Shown: positions 26,704 to 35,045, counted from the stretch's first letter. The stretch is 64,000 bases of DNA from DASVTU01 sp036387415 (GCA_036387415.1 DASVTU010000026.1:53880-117879); one strand, 5' to 3'. The notes: a model not told the origin generated them from the sequence alone. A program made the numbers and translations.

Positions 26704-27954
26704 CTAGCGAGCGCCGAGTTGATAGACCTCTGTGTCTGGATGATAACCTTTCCAGTCGAACCAGTAATCGCTGAGAACGGCAATTTTCTTTAACTGTTGT
26801 CCGGTGAGCGCGCCTCCCGTGGCCTGACCCGCGAAGTCCCACTCGCTGCCTGTTTCCGCATCAACCAGACGCAACGGGGAGGCATCCGACTTGACGAAAA
26901 ACTCTAACTTGCGGCCATTAACTAATCTCTCGTAGGCGCGCACTGACCTCTTATCATCGCCGACTACAACGAAGATTGGCGTCCCGCCCACATGGTCGAG
27001 AATCGGGCTTTGCCTTAATAAGGCGTCGAAAGGATAGGCCTTAGATTTACCATTGATAGTGAGTCCTATCACCAGTGCGCGTGGCTCCAACGTCGCATCC
27101 GTGGCCTTGGATGTCGTGACGGGCACCTTTATCATGCGCTCTTCCCAGTTAGCCGGAGCATACTTCTCCGCACGCACCACTCGTTCGTCAGGTCTGAGCA
27201 CTCGCCCCTGCGGCTTCTCACGTTTCCACATCCCGAAGGTCAATTCATCATGGAAAACGGAGCGGAGTTTCCGACCTTTAAGCGGGCCGTGGATGGCTTC
27301 ACCCGTGACCTGCTGCCACCAGGAGCCTGTCTCCTCGTCGCGCATGATGAAGTTCTGATTGTTAATGCCTGCCAGATGAAAGTTAAGTTTACGCCCGTCC
27401 ACCGTCGCCTCCCACACCAGACCGGTGTGACAGAGCGTTCAATAGGTGGCGACAACATGTGTGCCTCCGACGACATCCTGTACAAGGTGGTGATAAGCCA
27501 TCAGGCGGACAGGATAAGCGACGGCTTCTCCATTGTTTTCGACCGCTAAGACCATATCTGTGTCAGCAACAAACTCCGCCCCGCTCGCCTGTGCGTAGGC
27601 GGCATTGGCGAGGGGATTAAACATCCACTCGAAATGGTTCTGCCGCGCAAACCATGTGGCAGCTAACAACGGAATAAGCATGATTAGCAGGGCGCCTTTA
27701 CGCCACCAGCGCCGAGAACCACGCCAGAGCCACGCGGCGAGCATTAAAGCTGCCGCGCAAGCAACGAAGGTTCCCACAGGAGACCAGCGGCGTAGAGCGT
27801 AGGATAGTTCTACTCCGCGTTGAGATTGAGGTCTAAAAGGCTGGATAATCCAGACTGGAACGAGCACCATTGCCAAACCCAACAGAACCGTCGCAAGCAG
27901 TGCGAGCCATGCTGCTCTCCGACCAAACAAGTTAGGGCTGTTTTTAGTCAACAT
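26704..27954 (-). CDS. DUF3179 membrane protein, predicted selenoprotein (in-frame TGA = Sec in UxxC)
   Basis: From ATG 27954 to the stop at 26704 there are 417 codons in one frame, interrupted by a single TGA at 27441-27439. Upstream are four hydrophobic segments and ENNGEAVAYPVRLMAYHHLV, then VVGGTHVVATY; after the TGA come TLCHTGLVWEATVDGRKL and a full DUF3179 C-terminus. In this family the expected motif is TYCxLC, so TGA replaces the first Cys and gives Tyr-Sec-Thr-Leu-Cys (Sec about residue 172). A hairpin with a GGUCU loop starts within 5 bases of the TGA, and selB is at 43279, so selenocysteine insertion is more likely than a broken gene. DUF3179 function is unknown; UxxC suggests redox or metal chemistry. 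A TTG at 28029 is an alternative start. Confidence 0.75.
27408..27434 (-). promoter_or_regulatory. Predicted bacterial SECIS hairpin
   Basis: In mRNA sense, CACACC-GGUCU-GGUGUG forms a perfect 6 bp stem with a five-base loop. The helix extends by UCUGU/GGAGG with one G-G mismatch to eleven positions. The loop begins 15 bases after the UGA. The apical GGUCU is the same as in the E. coli fdhF SECIS, whose loop G and U contact SelB. Spacing is at the short end of known elements. Confidence 0.7.
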
Positions 27955-28065
27955 AGATTTTACCGTGATATTTATGATTCTCAGCAATCCAACAATTAAC
28001 CCGTGCCGAGCGAACAGCACACAAGGCAACCGTAAGGAAACAGCATGAAAAGAGTGCTATCGAGG

Positions 28066-28096
28066 CGCCGCGTTGAGTGATTTGTCAGGCGAGTTC
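28066..28096. repeat. attC-end-like repeat upstream of DUF3179 gene
   Basis: GCGTTGAGTGATTTGTCAGG with a C GAGTTCACC tail is close to the repeat at 24744 (GAGTGAnTTGTCAGGCG shared). It lies upstream of the DUF3179 gene. With the copies at 26635 and 25903, each of the two reverse-strand genes here is flanked by one repeat on each side. Confidence 0.4.
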
Positions 28097-28185
28097 ACCA
28101 ACGCGAGCAGCAAGTCACTTCCCTACTCTCCTATGCTGATGCTATCCATAAAAGCACAACCTCAACCGCATGTTAATCATATTCC

Positions 28186-29382
28186 CTAGTTGAGCGTCGC
28201 CTTTGCCGCGCGTGTCTGCGCTCGCGCGTCTTGAACTTTGTTCTTGCCTGTGAGTCGCTTGATGAGTTCCACCTCTGCGGGGCGATATGGCGTCCCGTCG
28301 GTGCGAAAAACTTCGTGAAACCAGACGGCGGGTTCGCGGTCGATGTAAGGACGCCGCCAAGAATCCCACGGCAAGTGCGTCTGCGATTTGCCTTGCACCA
28401 AGCCCCAGTTAATCGCCGCGACGTTGTAGCGTTTGGCGATGGGAAGGCTGCCCTCAAACGTGCTGCCGTTGCCGCGCGCCATGTATTCGGTGCACAGAAT
28501 CGGGCGGTTGTAGCCCTGAAGCTGCTTGATGCGCCGCTCGAAACTTTCGGGCGCGTCGTAGTTGTGAAACGAGATGATGTCGGAGAGATAGAGTTGCGTG
28601 ATTTCCATCGCCGTCAGTTCGCGCGGGTTTGACCAATCGCCGCCCTTCCAGACGCCGGAGGTCAGCGGCTGCGTCGCGCCTGCCTCGCGTGCCCAGTGGA
28701 ACGCCTGCGGTAGCAGCGCGAGAATGAGTTCGACCTTGTTCTTCGGCTCAAGGCTGCTGTAGGCCGGTTCGTTCGTGTTGTCCGGCTCGTTCCAAATGTC
28801 CCACGCGAGAATGCGCTTGTCTTGCTTGAACGCGCCGACCACGCCTTTCACGTAGGCTTCCAGACGCAGATACTCCGTAGGGTCTTCGAGCGCGACCTTG
28901 CCGGGCGACTGCATCCAGCCGGAATTGTGTACGCCAGGGCGTGGGTCGCGCTGCTTGCCTGCGACTGGAAAAGGATCCCAACAGGAATCGAACAAGACGA
29001 ACATCGGACGAATCTTGTGCTTGTCAGCGATTCGTAGAAACGTATCGAGACGCCGCTTGAAGCCTTCGGGGTCTTGCTTGTAGGCGAGGTCGTGGAGGTA
29101 GACGCGCATCGTGTTCATGCCGATGTTTTCAGCCCAACCGAGTTCGAGGTCGATGCGCTTGGGGTCGAAGGTCTCAGCCTGCCACATCTCTAGTTCGTTG
29201 ATGGCCGTCGCGGGGTTGTAATTGCTGCCGACAAGGAACGGCTGCTGTCTGTACCATGCATTGGCTTGCGCCTCCGTCCATCTGGCAGAAGCCACGGCGA
29301 AGGAGGCTTGGCATAACAGTAGTAAGATGAACAGCGAACGTACGGCTTTGTGTATGACATGCATGTTTTTTCGAGTCTCCAT
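28186..29382 (-). CDS. Secreted GH5-like endoglycosidase (annotated as beta-xylanase in relatives)
   Basis: About 398 residues from ATG 29382; ATGs at 29427 and 29364 are alternatives. A signal peptide (SLFILLLLCQASFAVA) precedes a clan-A (beta/alpha)8 hydrolase: FLVGSNYNPATAINELEMW, MNTMRVYLHDLAYKQDP, acid/base Glu in LAWDIWNEPDN, and nucleophile Glu in PILCTEYMARGNG. Lengths and motifs place it near GH5; similar acidobacterial proteins are usually labelled 1,4-beta-xylanase or cellulase without biochemical support. It probably attacks beta-linked plant polysaccharide, in line with the hydrolases at 1-15 kb and the mannanase at 40199. Not obviously in an operon: an SGNH lipoprotein gene follows upstream after 204 bp. 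Confidence 0.8.
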   Translation of the reverse strand: METRKNMHVIHKAVRSLFILLLLCQASFAVASARWTEAQANAWYRQQPFLVGSNYNPATAINELEMWQAETFDPKRIDLELGWAENIGMNTMRVYLHDLAYKQDPEGFKRRLDTFLRIADKHKIRPMFVLFDSCWDPFPVAGKQRDPRPGVHNSGWMQSPGKVALEDPTEYLRLEAYVKGVVGAFKQDKRILAWDIWNEPDNTNEPAYSSLEPKNKVELILALLPQAFHWAREAGATQPLTSGVWKGGDWSNPRELTAMEITQLYLSDIISFHNYDAPESFERRIKQLQGYNRPILCTEYMARGNGSTFEGSLPIAKRYNVAAINWGLVQGKSQTHLPWDSWRRPYIDREPAVWFHEVFRTDGTPYRPAEVELIKRLTGKNKVQDARAQTRAAKATLN

Positions 29383-29586
29383 GTTGAATAGTAACGCGCC
29401 GAAATTACCAGCCAGCAATGCTTTCATGAACGGGCGGCATGCTTATTAATCTATCTCCTATTTGCAACGGAACCGTATTTGAGTACGGTCATCCTTAAAA
29501 ATTAAATGAGCGGCGGGCGGCGTGTGTAGCGGCGTGCGATTATCGCCTTTCATGAATCCTATTGAGAGCGGAAAACTGTCTCCATG

Positions 29587-30282
29587 CTACTCAAGTTCGC
29601 CCATCGCCTCGCTTACCGCAGGCCACATCTTATCAGCCCAGAATTTATAACCTTCATCCGAGGGGTGTATTCCGTCTGAAGAGAAGAACTCCGGGTGAGA
29701 CGGAATCAAATCCCTGCTCATCCCGTAAAGGTCTACGAGTTGCAGTTCGTGGCGCTTTGCTATGTCTTCGATGCGGTTGTTAAAGAGTGGCACGCGGTCG
29801 CGCATCTGCTTGTGCATTGATTCGGGCAATCCAGGCGCTAAAGAGATGTCGGGCAAGTTGGTCAGCACTACGGGCGTGCGAAGCTCTTTGAGACGTAAGA
29901 CGAGCTTTTCATAGTCGCGCGCGAATTGTTGTTCGTCGCTTCCGCGCATCAAGTCGTTAGCGCCGACGCTGAGCGTAATCAATGACGGTGAGGCGTCGGG
30001 GTAACGACTTAGTTGATTACTCAAGACATCCGTGGTCGTCGCGCCCACAGTAGACAGGTTAATGAGGCGCGAACCCGGGCGCGTCTGCTGTATCCGCGCC
30101 ATGAGTCGCTCCACATAGCCGAGTCCATTACGCGCACCGAGACCTATTCCGGTCGAATCACCGAGCGCAACGTATGTAACAGGTGCGACGCGCACGCTCC
30201 GTGAGTTCCCGCCGAGGCGCGCACAGGCGGAGACGGCGAGACAGATGACGAGTACACTGAAAACTATTCTACGTTGAGACAT
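29587..30282 (-). CDS. SGNH/GDSL hydrolase lipoprotein
   Basis: A 231-residue protein beginning with a lipoprotein signal (VFSVLVICLAVSAC, Cys20). The SGNH blocks are complete: block I VALGDSTGIGLG (nucleophile Ser), block II Gly in LSTVGATTTDVL, block III GAND (SVGANDLM), and block V DGIHPSDEGY with the catalytic Asp and His. Members are esterases, lipases or carbohydrate acetylesterases; in this window deacetylation of plant polymers is possible but unproven. It is presumably anchored in a membrane facing the periplasm. The upstream gap is about 1 kb with no other gene. Confidence 0.88.
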   Translation of the reverse strand: MSQRRIVFSVLVICLAVSACARLGGNSRSVRVAPVTYVALGDSTGIGLGARNGLGYVERLMARIQQTRPGSRLINLSTVGATTTDVLSNQLSRYPDASPSLITLSVGANDLMRGSDEQQFARDYEKLVLRLKELRTPVVLTNLPDISLAPGLPESMHKQMRDRVPLFNNRIEDIAKRHELQLVDLYGMSRDLIPSHPEFFSSDGIHPSDEGYKFWADKMWPAVSEAMGELE

Positions 30283-31341
30283 CTCTTATGCTTAGCACAT
30301 CAGACATCGTAACCGCACGCCATGTTGAAGACTGGCAGAGCCTTCCCTGCGGGCGAAGGTCAAAGAATGTGGCGGTTAAAGAAGTAGCCATTTCGCTCCG
30401 CTTTACCGGCGCAACTTGCCTTGCCCAACCATGATTCGCATTGTCGCTTCAGAAAATTTCAGAATGCCGCATGAGTGCTCCGGTGCTGAAATCTTCCGAT
30501 TTGAACTCCACAAACCAAACGTTTAATCCATCATCTGCAATCCCTAAAATTTATCTTGCAATAGACATAATTTTGCTATACCGTCTGCCGTGTCAAGCTT
30601 TTTAGTCAGGCAAGTGAAGGTGCTCTATAGCTCAGCCACTTTGCAAACTCACGAGCGTCCTCCGAAGAACTGACTCACAAGCGTTTCTTTCTCATTCACC
30701 TGCATCAAGTCTCTCACTGGCGCAGTTAGAATACGGTGAAGCCTCTCTGACAGCCAAAGCAACAACAGCTTTCCGCTCTTGTTCTACTACACAGTAGCTT
30801 TCACCTCCGCGTAAGCGCCTCGATGATAGGCAAGTGACTAATGAGAGTTCTGTCAGGGCAGATTTATTCGCCCTTTCAACAACTATCGTTGGTTGGGTGA
30901 AAGAGCTTCGGAGTGTTTAAGGGAAGCAGACAAGTGTCGCCCGCTTCGAGCGAGCGGCATGCCGATATTGTTTTTCGTTGAATAGCATTGGGATAGTTGA
31001 AGATTCGTGTGTCGGAGAAGTTGTTGCCTGAAGAGGGGCCCGAAGTAGTCTCTGTGCGGCAAAGCACGCGGGACAGGCAGACGACGACCGAACCACGAAG
31101 TTTGAAGTGGCTTCCATGTGAAGCCGCGCTCGCCGTTGGCTGCGACGGTCGAGATAGTAGATATAGCCTTTGTCACCTCTTTTACTCAATCTAGCAATCG
31201 ACACATAGATTTTTCAGTTGAAGCGGCGGATTAGTGTGCGCCATTCAGCGATGAAGAAGTGTCTTCTGCCCACACGGAGGGGTGTTTGGGGTGATTACCG
31301 CTTTGACCACCATAAGGACTTCATCAAAAGGAGAACTTGCT
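30283..31341. other. Roughly 1-kb intergenic region, no gene seen
   Basis: No frame here has both a ribosome site and protein-like composition; short reverse frames at 30.9-31.2 kb are mutually overlapping and low quality. AT content rises around 30.5-30.6 kb. A reverse-strand TTGACA (30595-30590) followed after 18 bp by AATTAT could be a promoter toward the SGNH gene, at low confidence. Confidence 0.4.
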
Positions 31342-32280
31342 ATGAGGCTCTACGAATCTTTGAAAAGGGCGCGTCCCACACTTGTCGCGCTCCTACTCCT
31401 TACTGCTGTTACGTCAGGCACTCTTATCTGGCATTCGACGGCGGATTCTAAAGAGGATAAACGTGCTGCCGAGACAAAACAGAAACAGCATGAACGACTT
31501 CGCAAAGGCATTGGCAGCGAAGTTCGCTTCGCCGCCGCCAACGACACGCCCGAACAGGTGAGGGCTTCTGTCAATTCGGCGGCGGAGTTTATTGACGCGC
31601 GCTCCGGCCTAAAGATGAGCAATGAAACGAGAGAGCGCTTAACCGAGGCTGAAATCAACGCTGCTCAAGGCAAAGAAGGCCGCATCAGCGTCGAAAAATT
31701 GACCGACATCTTTACAGAAGTCGTGACAGACCGCGTGGCGACGCTCACCGACCAAGAGGTCGAGCAGGCCGCCGACGCTTACTCCACACCGGAGGGAGAA
31801 ATCTCATCGCGCGGAAGCCGCAAATGGGGAGCGATTTCCAGAGATGAATTCATCGGGCAGGTTAAGGCAGCGCGCGAGTGGAGCCGGAGGGGCGACGCGG
31901 CGCTGAGAGTGGCCGTGCGTCCGATGATGAAAGAGGAGGTTGATGCACGCATCTCCGTGCTGTCCGAGTCGTTGCCTGAAAGCTTCGGACGCGCGAAAGC
32001 CGAAGGTGTCACTCCGCTGCAAGCCGTCGTTATCGGCTACTCTGTGGCGTCTGACGACCCACTGGCTGACTCGCGGAACGAGTTTGCCGAGCAGAAGCGT
32101 CGCAACAGGATGTCATCCGGTCTGACGCGCAGCGAAGCACGTTCGCAGAAGCGGCGTGTGTCAGACAGGCCATTCGGCCTCGACGGTTTTTCCTTCTCTT
32201 CGCCCGTCAACTTGATTTTCAACCGGGCAGCCGTAGACAAGATTGTCAATCATGGTAAAGGAGGCCAGACAGCAAAATGA
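31342..32280 (+). CDS. Secreted or anchored protein of unknown function
   Basis: A 312-residue protein from ATG 31342, preceded by AAAGGAGAACTTGCT. One N-terminal hydrophobic segment (TLVALLLLTAVTSGTLIW) is either a signal peptide or an anchor. The rest is charged and helical (KEDKRAAETKQKQHERLRK; AEFIDARSGLKMSNETRERLTEAE) with no recognised domain. The C-terminus is rich in Arg and Ser. Its stop overlaps the next start as ATGA, so it is translationally coupled to the secreted Cys-rich protein at 32277, which suggests that the two act together outside the cytoplasm. I do not recognise either family. Confidence 0.8.
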   Translation: MRLYESLKRARPTLVALLLLTAVTSGTLIWHSTADSKEDKRAAETKQKQHERLRKGIGSEVRFAAANDTPEQVRASVNSAAEFIDARSGLKMSNETRERLTEAEINAAQGKEGRISVEKLTDIFTEVVTDRVATLTDQEVEQAADAYSTPEGEISSRGSRKWGAISRDEFIGQVKAAREWSRRGDAALRVAVRPMMKEEVDARISVLSESLPESFGRAKAEGVTPLQAVVIGYSVASDDPLADSRNEFAEQKRRNRMSSGLTRSEARSQKRRVSDRPFGLDGFSFSSPVNLIFNRAAVDKIVNHGKGGQTAK

Positions 32281-32999
32281 AACTCACTACAAAACTCCTG
32301 TTGCTTGTCACGCTCTGTCTGGTCGCCGTTGCCGGAAGGTGTGGTGGCGGTACTGGTGGGGGGCTGTGTTCGAGAATCTGCTTTGCGGGTTACGAATATC
32401 AGGTCATCTACCACGACCAATGTTCCTTTAGCAGAACGTATCAATGTTTCACCGGTGGCTATTCGGGTTCTTTCTCGTTTCCCGCAGATTGTAATGGAAC
32501 CTGCAACGTGACGGTCATCGAATGGCGTCGTCTGGGATACTCTCTGGCTGCCGCTCCGGCAGGTGCAGACTTGAACGCTCCGCCTCCGTCGGTGACGATT
32601 ACCGGACAGGCGATGGACGGTACTTACGGCATGCCGAACGTCCAATACTTCGACCCCAACGGATACCTCATCGGTTCAGTCACCGCAACTTCGGTGAGCG
32701 GCGACGGCACAACCTTAACCGCACCCGTTCCAGACCTTTCGAGTGCCTATTCCGGCACGTATCAGGTTCAGGTTACTAACAAAACCTCGTCAGGGTACTA
32801 TCAGGACATTGTCGGCGCGGCCACCCTCAATTGTTGGGGACGTGATCGCCCGGACAGCGACGGCGACGGATGGTTCGACGACGAGGATTGTTATCCCTAC
32901 GACCCGATGCGAACGTCATGTGGCGACACCGGCGGCTGCAACAACAATGAGCCGGATATGCCTCCACACCAGTACCAAGAGATTTGCCCGATGTACTAA
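32277..32999 (+). CDS. Secreted Cys-rich protein with Ca-binding-like repeat
   Basis: A 240-residue secreted protein: signal peptide (MKLTTKLLLLVTLCLVAVAG), a Cys-rich segment (about 22-75, eight Cys), a beta-rich middle (PSVTITGQAMDGTYGMPNVQ ... SGTYQVQVTN) like an IPT/TIG or Ig fold, and DSDGDGWFDDEDCYPYDP near 193-210, which matches thrombospondin-type-3 calcium loops. The Asp-rich loop and even Cys number suggest a disulfide-stabilised extracellular protein. Its ATG overlaps the TGA of the upstream gene. A perfect 40 bp palindrome follows 60 bp after the stop. No known family recognised as a whole. Confidence 0.8.
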   Translation: MKLTTKLLLLVTLCLVAVAGRCGGGTGGGLCSRICFAGYEYQVIYHDQCSFSRTYQCFTGGYSGSFSFPADCNGTCNVTVIEWRRLGYSLAAAPAGADLNAPPPSVTITGQAMDGTYGMPNVQYFDPNGYLIGSVTATSVSGDGTTLTAPVPDLSSAYSGTYQVQVTNKTSSGYYQDIVGAATLNCWGRDRPDSDGDGWFDDEDCYPYDPMRTSCGDTGGCNNNEPDMPPHQYQEICPMY

Positions 33000-33059
33000 C
33001 CCGCAGGTCAGTGCGGTTGTCCAAACAACTGCTCTGCTCCGTTAAATCCTGTGCAGACG

Positions 33060-33099
33060 AGATAAGCGGGCTACTGTTGCAACAGTAGCCCGCTTATCT
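33060..33099. terminator. Perfect 40-bp palindrome, bidirectional terminator-like
   Basis: The 20 bp arm beginning AGATAAGCGGGCTACTGTT is mirrored exactly through a GTTGCAAC centre. It lies between convergent genes ending at 32999 and 33114 and would fold into a strong hairpin in both transcripts. No long T run follows, so it may act as a terminator or as a 3' stabilising structure. Confidence 0.65.
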
Positions 33100-33113
33100 C
33101 AAACTTTTCGCCT

Positions 33114-33341
33114 TCAGTCAGCACTCAGTGTGGCGCTGGTGATTATGGGGGATTCACTTCCCTCCCTATACGTGACTGTCACACTCCGGCCTGAGTTCAT
33201 GGATTCCTCAAGAGTCTCTTTAATTTCTAGCTCCGTAGTAGTCAGCGACATCTGACCACTCTCGTTGCGAATCGACGCCTGCCACCACTCAAGCTCCTCG
33301 TCGCGCACAAGCTCATAGACCTGGCCTTCAAAAGTTTCCAT
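33114..33341 (-). CDS. Small hypothetical cytoplasmic protein
   Basis: A 75-residue protein (METFEGQVYELVRDEELEWW...). ATG 33341 is preceded by AAGGAGAAGG, a strong ribosome site, which together with balanced composition makes it a likely real gene. It is acidic with alternating beta-like and helical stretches (KETLEESMNSGRSVTVTYRE). No signal peptide or membrane segment. I do not recognise the family. It is convergent with the secreted Cys-rich protein, sharing the palindromic terminator. Confidence 0.7.
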   Translation of the reverse strand: METFEGQVYELVRDEELEWWQASIRNESGQMSLTTTELEIKETLEESMNSGRSVTVTYREGSESPIITSATLSAD

Positions 33342-33485
33342 AGCCTTCTCCTTTGAGAGTCTTCTTGGATTAAGACACGGCGCGAAACAAATACGCCCCG
33401 CTCCTAACTATCCCTCGCCGACACGAAAACGCCAGCAAGTTACGCTCAGGTCTTACTGGCTGTCAAATGTAGATTCGACTGAGCC

Positions 33486-33513
33486 GCATAACGTCCGGCA
33501 TCACTCACCGCGC
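33486..33513 (+). repeat. TAACGTCCGGCATC intergenic repeat
   Basis: GCATAACGTCCGGCATCACT continuing to CACCGCGC matches 24 of 28 positions of the copy at 34861. The GCnTAAC start resembles the R'' end of attC sites. It lies just before a 31-codon gene remnant and the tRNA fragment. Confidence 0.5.
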
Positions 33514-33535
33514 AGACAACACCTAAATCGAGGCT

Positions 33536-33628
33536 ATGCTGGCGAAGTCGCGCGAGGCTGGACAAACACATGCCACCCCGTTCAGCGAAATCACTGACGC
33601 GGACATCGATGCCCTCTTCGGCAAATGA
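33536..33628 (+). pseudogene. 31-codon remnant of an unidentified gene
   Basis: Starting at ATG 33536, the frame reads MLAKSREAGQTHATPF and then SEITDADIDALFGK, which looks like the C-terminus of a real protein. A TAA stop lies three codons before the ATG, so any N-terminal part is lost. It ends 35 bp before a tRNA-Met fragment, the same layout as the truncated integrase and tRNA-Met at 38.1-38.8 kb. Identity unknown. Confidence 0.35.
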
Positions 33629-33662
33629 AGTTTTTGGTGAAATACGAAAGAAAAGCGAAGGT

Positions 33663-33706
33663 TGGTAGCGAGGGCGAGCTTGAACCGCCGACCTTAGGGT
33701 TATGAA
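33663..33706 (-). other. 3' fragment of tRNA-Met (candidate att site)
   Basis: The plus strand here repeats 38744-38788 with one deletion and a few substitutions: TGGTAGCG, then CTTGAACCGCCGACCTT, then GGTTATGAA. It therefore carries the CCA end, T arm and part of the anticodon arm of tRNA-Met, and similarity stops in the anticodon loop. This is the classic trace of integration into a tRNA 3' end. Confidence 0.75.
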
Positions 33707-33819
33707 GGCCAGCCATCCGCCTGCACACACCTGACAGCCTCTCAAAAACCACTGCAAAAAGCTCGCAAATCTCAGAGTCTGTCTGGATGGCTGCTTATAT
33801 TCCAAATCCGTAACAAAAA

Positions 33820-33846
33820 AATGCCGCGATTTATTATCGCGGCATT
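33820..33846. terminator. Bidirectional intrinsic terminator
   Basis: AATGCCGCGAT, TTATT loop, ATCGCGGCATT: an 11 bp perfect stem with an A run on the left and CCTTTT on the right. It lies 39 bp after the stop of the reverse gene at 33885 and can terminate in both directions. Confidence 0.85.
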
Positions 33847-33884
33847 CCTTTTGTCAGTTGGCTACTTTCGTGAAAGTAGGTTGG

Positions 33885-34541
33885 TTAAGGTTGGCCTAAG
33901 ATTGTCCCCAGAATGTTCCCCAGACCACCGCTGGTGTTGCCCCTTCGGTAAGTGCCATTGTTATAACCAGAGTACTGCCGATACCCCTGGTCATAGCCAC
34001 GCACAAAGCCTTCGCGAAAGGCTTGCGTAGACGCGTTCTTAAAGTGACGTGACCTCTGTGGATTATAACTCTGTCCACGCTGCCCGTCGCTCGCACCTGT
34101 GTTTAGGCCTTGCTGATAGCCCCGGTCTAGCTCAATCTGATAGGCGTTATTGTAGCCACCGTAACCGCCATTGTTGCCGTAGCGACCGTAAGTGCCGTAA
34201 CCGTTATTCCGTCGTTGATTATAGCGACCGTTATTGTAGTAACCGGAGTTGCGGCGGTCGCCGTCGCGGCGTTGGCTACGGATGTAGCGATCCTGTTCAC
34301 GCTCGTCGCGGCGCATCTCACGACGTTCTTCGCGCGTGATTACACCGTCTGAACGATAGACGCGTCGCTCGGCGCGAATCTGCCGCTCGCGTTCGCGTAT
34401 TTGACGCGCTTCGTCGCGCGTAATCTGTCCGGAGCGCACTCCGCTCCGAATTCTCTGACGGTCACCGCGTCCCTGCCCGAAGGTATCAGCTGTGAAGCCA
34501 AAGAACATGACTATTGCACTTAAAACAATGATTTTTTTCAT
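33885..34541 (-). CDS. Secreted Arg/Gly/Tyr/Asn-rich low-complexity protein
   Basis: A 218-residue protein. A signal peptide (MKKIIVLSAIVMFFGFTADTFG) is followed by a strongly basic helical stretch with the repeated theme ITRDEARQIRERERQIRAE and ITREERREMRRDEREQD (about 40-85), then a Tyr/Asn/Gly/Arg-rich disordered segment (NSGYYNNGRYNQRRNNGYG), then a more ordered part (RGYQQGLNTGASDGQRG; REGFVRGYDQGYRQYSGY) and a C-terminal GGLGNILGTILGQP. The ITR(D/E)EAR unit resembles a repeat in many exported acidobacterial proteins, but I cannot name it. It could act in the envelope or bind polyanions. AAAGG precedes ATG 34541. Confidence 0.8.
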   Translation of the reverse strand: MKKIIVLSAIVMFFGFTADTFGQGRGDRQRIRSGVRSGQITRDEARQIRERERQIRAERRVYRSDGVITREERREMRRDEREQDRYIRSQRRDGDRRNSGYYNNGRYNQRRNNGYGTYGRYGNNGGYGGYNNAYQIELDRGYQQGLNTGASDGQRGQSYNPQRSRHFKNASTQAFREGFVRGYDQGYRQYSGYNNGTYRRGNTSGGLGNILGTILGQP

Positions 34542-34860
34542 CTATCAAACCTTTCCCTGAAGCTAGCTCCGGCTATGTCCTGATTTAATACTGCTTCAGT
34601 ATGACTTTGATTGTCAGCTACTCACTATTATTTGCCTGCACACACTTTCACTACAGGAGACAGCAACTTGTATGCCGTCTGTTTGAAAAGATATGCACGT
34701 TGATTTCGTTGTAGTTAGGTTGAGAGCCGCACCAAGCAGTATCACCATTTAGTGTGCCGGTAACGCAGATGGTTTGGTGTAGTGTAAGGCGGCTGACGCA
34801 CGTCGGTGAGATGGTATTTAGGTTTTAGACCTTGCCAATTTAGCTGCCAAAGATATAGGT

Positions 34861-34888
34861 GCCTAACGCCCGGCATCGCTCGCCGCGC
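34861..34888 (+). repeat. TAACGCCCGGCATC intergenic repeat
   Basis: GCCTAACGCCCGGCATCGCT continuing to CGCCGCGC is the clearest copy of the family also seen at 33486, 35601 and 25903. GCCTAAC is a match to the attC R'' consensus RYYYAAC. It lies downstream of the GNAT gene. The rest of the 34542-35045 gap shows no gene. Confidence 0.55.
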
Positions 34889-35045
34889 ATTCGATGCCAC
34901 TACGGGCAAGCTCTCGACAAGTGACCCGCTGATTCGCGTCGGGTGCATTCCATCGTGGGGCGGCGCATGCTCGAAGCGATATTCTCATACTCACATGTGA
35001 GAAATCCGAGACACCGTATTTCTTCCGTCGAAGTCTACCCATTCG

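Noticed and set aside
26704..28029. Reading the DUF3179 gene as a simple pseudogene or as two separate genes
   Set aside because: There is one stop only, no frame change, conserved sequence on both sides, the stop replaces a conserved Cys, and a SECIS-like hairpin plus selB are present. It remains the main alternative.
30876..31204. Overlapping short reverse frames between the SGNH gene and the secreted pair
   Set aside because: No ribosome site, three frames compete, and composition is not protein-like.
30283..31341. tRNA-Sec (selC) in the larger gaps
   Set aside because: No TCA-anticodon cloverleaf with a long variable arm was found here or in the other intergenic regions by eye.
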